This document shows positions 58,440 to 64,000 of a stretch of DNA of 64,000 nt, one piece after another; positions within the stretch are counted from its first letter, which is position 1; the number at the start of each line of letters is the position of its first letter. Origin of the DNA: an uncultured Alphaproteobacteria bacterium (GTDB taxonomy: Bacteria > Pseudomonadota > Alphaproteobacteria > Rs-D84). The notes under the pieces are model-generated. The model saw only the letters and a list, made by a program, of their open reading frames with translations. It did not search any database and was not told the origin of the DNA. The stretch spans positions 124,001-188,000 of the forward strand of contig CAJOGD010000004.1 of the NCBI GenBank assembly GCA_905233975.1, in the 5' to 3' direction. The position numbers were made by a program, and so were the translations under genes.

Positions 58440-61208
58440 TTACTTTCCCCAAAATGGTGCGATAACATAGTCGGCACGCAACGGAACGGATATTTTCGTC
58501 ACGTTTTCCATGATTCCCTTGATTTTTTCGGCGAAATTTTCGGCAAGGTTTTCATCGCATTCGAAAACCATTTCGTCGTGAACCTGCATGATAAGTTTTA
58601 TTTTGTCGGCGTTTGGAACAACGATTTCATTATAAACATTTATCATCGCGCGGCGCATCAAATCGGCCTCAAAACCCTGAATCGGGGCGTTAATCGCGGC
58701 ACGCATGGCGTATGCACGCAGACGGGGATTTTTCACCTCTGGCAATTCGATGCGACGACCCCATGGCGTATAGACGCACGCGTTTTCACGCGCAAATTCC
58801 TTGGTGTCGTCGATGTATTTCTTTATTTCCGGCAATCCCGCCATATAGGAATTTATTATGTCCGATGCGCGCGCCCGCGAAACATTTAACTGGGCCGCAA
58901 GGCCGATAGATGAAATTCCGTATATGATTGAAAAGTTCACCGTTTTTGCGGCGCGGCGCAGATCTTTTGGTACAATCGTCGTTTGCGGAATGTTAAAGAT
59001 TTTTCGTGCGGTTTGTTCGTGAATGTCCGCGCCGGCGATAAATGTATCCTTGAATGTTTTAATGTCCGCAACGTCCGCAAGCAGGCGCAGTTGAATCTGT
59101 GAATAATCGACCGCGATAAGTTTTTTGTTTGGACCCGCGACAAAGCATTTCCGGATTTCTTCGCCAAGTTCGGTTTTGACCGGAATGTTTTGCAGGTTCG
59201 GATCGCGACTTGACAGGCGGCCGGTATTCGTACTTGTTTGCAAATACGTTGTGTGAATGCGGCCGTCATCACCGATTTGCCGGGGCAGGGCGTCCGCATA
59301 AGTCCCCGCAAGTTTCGCAATTGAACGCCAGTTCAAAATCTTTTCTATGATTTCGTGGTGTTCGATTAAATCGTTTAGTGAATCTGCATCGGTGGAACGT
59401 TTTTTGTTTTCCGGCAAATGCAATTCGTCGAACAGGACGGTCGCAAGTTGTTTCGGACTTGCGATATTAAACTCATGTCCCGCAAGGTCAAAGATTTCAC
59501 CACTAATTTTTGTAAGTTGTTCGTGGAACACGCCGGACAGTTGCAATAATTTTGTTTTGTTCACCAACACGCCCCACCGTTCCATCATGGTCAGCACAAT
59601 CAACAATGGTCGGTCGCACATTTCATAAAGTTCGCAAAGTTTTTCGTTCGAATCGATTTGTGGACGCATAAGTTTGTATAGTGCCATTGTAACGGCGGCA
59701 TCTTCGGCGGCGTATGGATACGCGGTGTCGATTGGCAGTTCGTCAAAGTGCATATCCGCATCGCGTGTCTTTGGCGGGAACAGCGACGCGAAAGTTATGT
59801 CTTGGTGATTCAGATATTTCAGTGCCAATTCGTCCATGCCATGCGAATGCGTTGTGCCATGCAGTGCGTACGATAGCAACATTGTGTCGTCGATGGGGGT
59901 AATCTTTTCGATATCCCATCCTTCGTTCGCCATGATGTGCAGGTCGAATTTTATGTTATGTCCAACCTTGGTAATTTTTTTGTTTGTTAAAATCGGCCAT
60001 ATTGCCCCATATAAATCATCAATAGAAATTTGTCCCGGCGCGATTGTACCGCCGCCGAATAGGTCGCCCGCCGCCGCGCGATGACGCAATGGGATATAAA
60101 CGCCATGCGCCCCATCAATGGACAGCGACATGCCGACCATTTTTGCGCTCATTTGATCCAGGCCCGTTGTTTCGGTATCAAGTGCGATTACATCACTGAT
60201 ACCCGATAAAAATTTTTTCAATTCAGCCACATTAGTTATTTTCGCAAAGGTCATTTCTGATTCTGCTGGTGTCGGCGTTGGTGCGACGTGCGCGGGCGTA
60301 TCGACGGGGCATGCAGAATTTGGAAATTCAAATTTGGTTGGGGCGGTCGTGGTTTCTGTGAATAATTTTGAAATTTTTTCATAAAGCGAATTGCTTTCGA
60401 TTTCCCGTTTTGCGAATTCCAACGCCGCTGCGCGATTAAAATGCAGTGGCCCAAGTTTTAATCCAGACAAATCCACATCGCGTTTTAATGTGACAAGTTC
60501 CCGCGATATATACGCCGCGTCGTGCGATTCGGACAGCAGTTTTCGTGTGCGTTCATTTTTGATTTTATCAATGTTTGCGTAAAGTTCGTCAAGTGAACCG
60601 AATTCATTGATTAATTCGGCGGCCTTTTTTGGGCCGATACCATGCACCCCTGGGACATTGTCAGACGAATCGCCCATCAATGATTGCACATCGATAACGC
60701 GTTCGGGCGGAACACCGAATTTTTCAATAACCTCGGCCCGTTCGATGCGTTTTTGCTTCATGCCGTCATACAAGAAAATACAATCGGACACCAGTTGCAT
60801 TAAATCTTTATCGCCGGTCATAATGCGTGTTTTATCCGCAATTTGACAGTTTTGTGTTGCGATTGTGGCAATTACATCGTCGGCCTCTACATCCGGGACG
60901 CACAGGACGGGAACGCCCATTTCGCCAAGCCCGCGGCGAATCAATACGCCTTGGGAAATTAAATCGGCCGGTGTTTCAATGCGGTTTGCCTTGTATTCTG
61001 GATATATTTTTTGGCGGAAAGTTTGTCGTGATGCATCAAACACGCATACAAAAATGTCATCAGGCCGGGCGGCGGCGAACACCGGCAACATCATATTGAA
61101 AAAAGCGAATGCCGCGCCGGTTGGCGTGCCATCTGCGCGCGTAAGGCGGCTATGCACACCATAGTATGCGCGAAATAAAATCGAATTCCCGTCAATCAGT
61201 GTCAGCAT
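58440..61208 (-). CDS. polA: DNA polymerase I
   Basis: 922 residues from the ATG at 61208 (MLTLIDGNSILFRAYYGV), with GGGA 10 bp upstream; the track adds four codons. 5'-3' exonuclease domain to about 290 (ADDVIATIA, TGDKDLMQLV, GIGPKKAAELI). The 3'-5' exonuclease appears active: IALDTETTGLDQM and GHNIKFDLHIM. Polymerase domain: SRDPNLQNIPVKTELGEEIR, LIAVDYSQIQLRLLA (motif A), RRAAKTVNFSIIYGIS (motif B), QVHDEMVFE (motif C). All three activities therefore seem present. It fills gaps in replication and repair. Confidence 0.97.
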   Translation of the reverse strand: MLTLIDGNSILFRAYYGVHSRLTRADGTPTGAAFAFFNMMLPVFAAARPDDIFVCVFDASRQTFRQKIYPEYKANRIETPADLISQGVLIRRGLGEMGVPVLCVPDVEADDVIATIATQNCQIADKTRIMTGDKDLMQLVSDCIFLYDGMKQKRIERAEVIEKFGVPPERVIDVQSLMGDSSDNVPGVHGIGPKKAAELINEFGSLDELYANIDKIKNERTRKLLSESHDAAYISRELVTLKRDVDLSGLKLGPLHFNRAAALEFAKREIESNSLYEKISKLFTETTTAPTKFEFPNSACPVDTPAHVAPTPTPAESEMTFAKITNVAELKKFLSGISDVIALDTETTGLDQMSAKMVGMSLSIDGAHGVYIPLRHRAAAGDLFGGGTIAPGQISIDDLYGAIWPILTNKKITKVGHNIKFDLHIMANEGWDIEKITPIDDTMLLSYALHGTTHSHGMDELALKYLNHQDITFASLFPPKTRDADMHFDELPIDTAYPYAAEDAAVTMALYKLMRPQIDSNEKLCELYEMCDRPLLIVLTMMERWGVLVNKTKLLQLSGVFHEQLTKISGEIFDLAGHEFNIASPKQLATVLFDELHLPENKKRSTDADSLNDLIEHHEIIEKILNWRSIAKLAGTYADALPRQIGDDGRIHTTYLQTSTNTGRLSSRDPNLQNIPVKTELGEEIRKCFVAGPNKKLIAVDYSQIQLRLLADVADIKTFKDTFIAGADIHEQTARKIFNIPQTTIVPKDLRRAAKTVNFSIIYGISSIGLAAQLNVSRARASDIINSYMAGLPEIKKYIDDTKEFARENACVYTPWGRRIELPEVKNPRLRAYAMRAAINAPIQGFEADLMRRAMINVYNEIVVPNADKIKLIMQVHDEMVFECDENLAENFAEKIKGIMENVTKISVPLRADYVIAPFWGK

Positions 61209-61230
61209 GTTTATTCCCATTATTTTAAAT

Positions 61231-61253
61231 TCGGGGCGCGCAGCCCCGTTTTG
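61231..61253. terminator. GC hairpin between the outer-membrane gene and polA
   Basis: CGGGGC-GCGC-AGCCCCG followed by TTTTG on the plus strand; on the minus strand, the direction of both genes, it lacks a T tract, so it is only a weak attenuator candidate. Confidence 0.35.
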
Positions 61254-61259
61254 ATTCCT

Positions 61260-61802
61260 TTAGAACAAATAGCGAAGTTTAAGCTTTGCCTCGTAATGTA
61301 AAATGTCCGGACGTTCGGAACCGAAGCGCAGGACGTCTGGGATATAAATGGCATGGCCTTCGATATCAAATTTGAAAGGCAATTTTGGGACGTCAATTGT
61401 CACACCCAACATTCCCTGATACGCCGGTTTTGTGTCAAATTCTTGGTTGTACCGGACGTCTTCTTTGCCATCAAACATGATACCAAACCCAAGTCCGAAA
61501 TACGGACGAATCGCGGTGGACGGCATTTTAAAATACGCGTTCACAAACCCAAGGTTCGCATGCGAATTCGATTCGCCAAGGTATGTGTATTCTAATTCGG
61601 CGCGGAACAGTGGAATATCAAGGCCAAACATCGCACCAAAAGACTGTGACGTGTTCGTTTCGTTGCGCCCATCGCCAAATAATGTTTGGGCGCCAACGCC
61701 GACCGAAACCCCGGCATAAAGATCAAAGGCAGAACTGGCAATCGCAGGCGTGGTTGCGATGGCCGTCAAAGAACATAAAATAACTGATGTTTTTAACTTC
61801 AT
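61260..61802 (-). CDS. Outer-membrane beta-barrel protein, OmpA/Opa-like
   Basis: 180 residues. Signal peptide MKLKTSVILCSLTAIATTPAIA. The mature part alternates strands with turns as in an eight-stranded barrel: FDLYAGVSVGVGAQTLFG, FRAELEYTYLGESN, IRPYFGLGFGIMFDG, PAYQGMLGVTIDVP, and a C-terminal LKLRYLF ending in Phe. This is typical of small surface-antigen/porin families in alphaproteobacteria. Exact role unknown. AAGGAGTGAAAG is a strong ribosome-binding site. It is upstream of polA on the same strand, 40 bp apart. Confidence 0.88.
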   Translation of the reverse strand: MKLKTSVILCSLTAIATTPAIASSAFDLYAGVSVGVGAQTLFGDGRNETNTSQSFGAMFGLDIPLFRAELEYTYLGESNSHANLGFVNAYFKMPSTAIRPYFGLGFGIMFDGKEDVRYNQEFDTKPAYQGMLGVTIDVPKLPFKFDIEGHAIYIPDVLRFGSERPDILHYEAKLKLRYLF

Positions 61803-61851
61803 CTTTCACTCCTTTTTATGATAATATAATAATAGAAAAAGAGTTTTTTTT

Positions 61852-62373
61852 ATGCAAGGAAATAAACCTGTTTTTTTGGTCGTTGGTTTGGGAAACCCGG
61901 GGCCCGAATATGTCGGGACACGTCATAATGTTGGGTTTATGGCTGTCCAGGATTTGGCGGGTCCGGATGCGACGTGGAAAAATGAACTGTTTGCCAAGAC
62001 ATGTAAATTCGATATCGACGGTGTGCGTGTGATTTTCGCAATGCCGCAAACATTTATGAATGCCAGTGGTCGCGCGGTGCGGGCGATAGTTGATTACTAT
62101 AAAATTCCAATCGAAAATGTGACGGTGATACATGACGATATGGATTTGAAACTTGGCGACATGCGCACAAAAATCGGTGGGTCCAGTGCGGGTCATAATG
62201 GAATAAAGTCAATCGATTCGGCAATTGGGCGTGAATATAGACGCATAAGGATTGGAATTGATCACCCGCGGGATTTGGGTTTGCCAATTGATGCGGCGGA
62301 TTGGGTCTTGGGTCGCTTTACACGTGCGCAAATGAATGAGATTTATAAAGTAATTGAACAGATAAATTTATAA
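61852..62373 (+). CDS. pth: Peptidyl-tRNA hydrolase
   Basis: 173 residues, slightly short. It recycles peptidyl-tRNA. LVVGLGNPGPEYVGTRHNVGF near the start holds the catalytic His; MPQTFMNASGRAV, VIHDDMDLKLGDMRTKIGGSSAGHNGIKSI with the catalytic Asp, and RIRIGIDHP follow. The C-terminal lid helix is brief. A TATAAT about 22 nt before the ATG and AAAGAG give a short leader. rplY, its frequent neighbour, is absent. Confidence 0.96.
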   Translation: MQGNKPVFLVVGLGNPGPEYVGTRHNVGFMAVQDLAGPDATWKNELFAKTCKFDIDGVRVIFAMPQTFMNASGRAVRAIVDYYKIPIENVTVIHDDMDLKLGDMRTKIGGSSAGHNGIKSIDSAIGREYRRIRIGIDHPRDLGLPIDAADWVLGRFTRAQMNEIYKVIEQINL

Positions 62374-62392
62374 TTTAAACCACGTGGTAATT

Positions 62393-63700
62393 TTAAAATT
62401 CCCAGTTATTAAAGTCCGCCTGGTTGATTTGGAAACAACCCTTGGCATCACAGAATTTTGTTTGGTGTGAATAGTGGCAAGAGTCTGAACCAATCGGGCC
62501 AAGAACATTAGTGGTTTTGCCGGCAGAACAATTTCGTAATTTACATGGGTTGCCGTTCAAAGGATATGTCCATGTTGCACCATTATTACTTTCATCGTTG
62601 CAATAACCGGTATTCTTTGGTTCGCGCCAGGCCCCATAACCTGTGACCGGTTCGCAACCTGTAACGATTACTACATTATCATTGCCAGGGACATAGTATG
62701 CACCTTCTTGACATTTGGTGCAGACAAAGTCGGAAGAATGTTCTGTATCAAAAATAATATGTTCGCCAACTGTATGAACAGTGTTTACATTTTCTGTAGA
62801 TGTATTGTTGAATATGGCGTTGTATGTCCCATTGCCATAACAATGTGCATCTTGATTGAGTAGATTACCATTATATTGACATTGACAGCCTGATACGTCC
62901 CAATGATCATAGCCAAGATTGTTTTCTGGATTGTCTTTTGAAAGCCAGTATGCGTTTCCCGTAACGATGCCATTTTCACAAGTTTGTATGTTGCTATTTG
63001 CTGCTATATCGTCATTTATGTTATTGACCAAGAAACTGCACTCTACGGTGTTTGGAAAACATTTTAGTTCAAAAGAATGGTTTAACCATGCGGGTTGTTC
63101 ATAACGTGGACAGTCGTTATAAAGTGGAACTGCCTCTAAATGGTTGGAAGCGTGATTGTCAATATCAATTATATTAACAAAAGCAAAAGGATCGGCGGGG
63201 GTCAGTGAGCTGATTGGTGCAAGTCCAAGGTATATGTCATGCCAATAATAAGCTTTCTTCGCATAGCTACAGTTATGGTCATTATTCAAGCTCTGTTGAA
63301 CTTCGTAAGTTTCAGCGGGTTCTATACATCTTGGGGATTCTGTATTGGTATGTTCCCACTGTTCGTTTTTGCAGGTTATGTATAACGGGGTGTCCAGTGT
63401 TGTTGTGCCACATTTTGATATTTTTATAAAACAACTTTTGGCTGATTTTGCACCTGTGTTATCAATTATGTTGCCGACATTATCAAAAATCAAAGTTTCC
63501 GTAAATGGTTCGGGACAGCAATATGCCATGCCGTTACCGGTGCAATAACGGCCAGATGGACATGTGTCGCATGCTGTACCGGTCCAATATGTGCCCTCTG
63601 CGCATTGATGGTTTGACCCCAGGTTTGTACAATCACAAAAGGCCGCAGTGCAGAAAATGCAGCACGATATTATGTTCAATAATGAAAATTTGTATAACAT
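62393..63700 (-). CDS. Secreted Cys-rich protein with TNFR/EGF-like N-terminal segment
   Basis: 435 residues from the ATG at 63700 (MLYKFSLLNIISCCIFCTAAF), chosen because the signal peptide follows directly; the track start is 42 bp upstream. Residues 23-75 have the spacing of eukaryote-like Cys-rich repeats (CAEGTYWTGTACDTCPSGRYC, GMAYCCPEPF). About 30 Cys are spread over the rest, with a second similar piece, CTKCQEGAYYVPGNDN, and near the end GTCNCSAGK-like CKLRNCSAGKT. I recognise no defined family; the repeats resemble GCC2/GCC3-type motifs. Exported, disulfide-rich, probably at the surface or periplasm. It is convergent with pth. Confidence 0.8.
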   Translation of the reverse strand: MLYKFSLLNIISCCIFCTAAFCDCTNLGSNHQCAEGTYWTGTACDTCPSGRYCTGNGMAYCCPEPFTETLIFDNVGNIIDNTGAKSAKSCFIKISKCGTTTLDTPLYITCKNEQWEHTNTESPRCIEPAETYEVQQSLNNDHNCSYAKKAYYWHDIYLGLAPISSLTPADPFAFVNIIDIDNHASNHLEAVPLYNDCPRYEQPAWLNHSFELKCFPNTVECSFLVNNINDDIAANSNIQTCENGIVTGNAYWLSKDNPENNLGYDHWDVSGCQCQYNGNLLNQDAHCYGNGTYNAIFNNTSTENVNTVHTVGEHIIFDTEHSSDFVCTKCQEGAYYVPGNDNVVIVTGCEPVTGYGAWREPKNTGYCNDESNNGATWTYPLNGNPCKLRNCSAGKTTNVLGPIGSDSCHYSHQTKFCDAKGCFQINQADFNNWEF

Positions 63701-63757
63701 TCTCACGCCTATGAACCTACTAAAATAAACCGATGTATGCAAGCAAAAATAAACGGT

Positions 63758-64000
63758 TTACTGGGTTTCGTATCTGATGAACCAATTGCCCGGGTTGCCG
63801 GTTTCAATGAAGGTGTCATGCCCTGTATTATAATATCCCATTTTGGGTGCGTATTTCGTGCCGGTGCCGGGCGTTCCCGACGTGTTATATTCTTGGCTAT
63901 ACATATTATCCGATGTGACGCGTATAAATGTCCCGTTGCAAAGGATAGTGTTGCCGTTTGGAAAACCGTTGGTTGCCGATGTTGGGCTTGGCGCGCCGAT
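63758..64000 (-). CDS. C-terminal end of an uncharacterised protein, cut by window edge
   Basis: This open frame, 80 codons plus TAA, runs off the right edge and so is missing from the ORF track. It reads IGAPSPTSATNGFPNGNTIL, then FIRVTSDNMYSQEYNTSGT, and ends GNWFIRYETQ. It has one Cys and is rich in Gly, Thr and Asn, like an exported or tail-fibre-type domain. Start and N-terminus are outside the window. It is upstream of the Cys-rich gene on the same strand (57 bp). Confidence 0.65.
   Translation of the reverse strand: MGAPSPTSATNGFPNGNTILCNGTFIRVTSDNMYSQEYNTSGTPGTGTKYAPKMGYYNTGHDTFIETGNPGNWFIRYETQ

Overview
The window looks like a chromosomal segment of an uncultured Alphaproteobacterium of host-associated, gut type. 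It uses the standard code with ordinary stop codons. The clade assignment is an inference: CcrM carries the alphaproteobacterial C-terminal domain, the tpiA-grpE-clpP-clpX and rpsF-rpsR-rplI clusters are ordinary bacterial housekeeping, and the secreted-protein families resemble those of uncultured gut alphaproteobacteria. I see no phage block, plasmid backbone, rRNA, IS transposase or CRISPR array. The only tRNA is tRNA-Arg(TCT).

Layout. 1-1056 is an edge gene missing from the ORF track. 1.2-6.0 kb holds a Pmp-like autotransporter and the first member (A) of a secreted protein family. 6.4-11.7 kb is housekeeping (ccrM; nrdR-slt-rnhB-pgk). 11.8-15.9 kb has two secreted Cys-containing proteins and family member B. 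16.5-18.6 kb is a MotA/ExbB-type plus OmpA/MotB-type motor pair. 18.7-20.0 kb is rpsF-rpsR-rplI, followed by a frameshifted gene. 20.7-25.7 kb holds a DsbA-like protein, recO, rnhA, transketolase, a YgjP-type peptidase and a YgiW-type OB-fold protein. 26.0-31.7 kb is one operon of two giant Cys-repeat secreted proteins plus an MscS channel. 32.4-44.8 kb is housekeeping: infA, clpX, clpP, grpE, tpiA, a ppiD-like gene, a DUF805 gene, rlmE, a stand-alone Ffh M domain, uvrA, a rodZ-like gene, dusB, an ftsB-like gene and tspO. 44.9-50.2 kb is again envelope-rich: short member D, a secreted Cys protein, a third giant Cys-repeat protein and member C. 50.6-62.4 kb is mostly housekeeping: HIT, YggU, LOG, tilS, ftsH, an MBL hydrolase, an ACP-like fusion, prmC, an M23 peptidase, cutA, polA, an outer-membrane barrel and pth. 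The window ends with two Cys-containing secreted proteins, the last one cut by the edge.

The most unusual content is a dispersed secreted-protein family (A 4525, B 15913, C 50162, distant D 44968). A-C share a near-constant N-terminal module of about 165 residues and a constant C-terminal tail (VY[VI]PQ[NG]Q) around unrelated, phage-tail-like variable modules. A-C each lie behind a sigma70-type promoter with an 18-bp spacer and a long structured leader RNA. Leaders A and B share a 51-nt identical block and base-paired positions with compensatory changes. All three contain a segment that can pair with either of two partners, and a terminator-like hairpin, which suggests attenuation or a riboswitch-like device. 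Related palindromic repeats flank these loci.

Other notable points: three giant periplasmic proteins built on C-x6-C-x6-C-x6-C modules; a free-standing SRP54/Ffh M domain with a degenerate RNA-binding motif; several genes whose -10 box sits 7-9 nt before the ATG, so probably leaderless; and an ACP-like domain fused to a Cys-containing domain.
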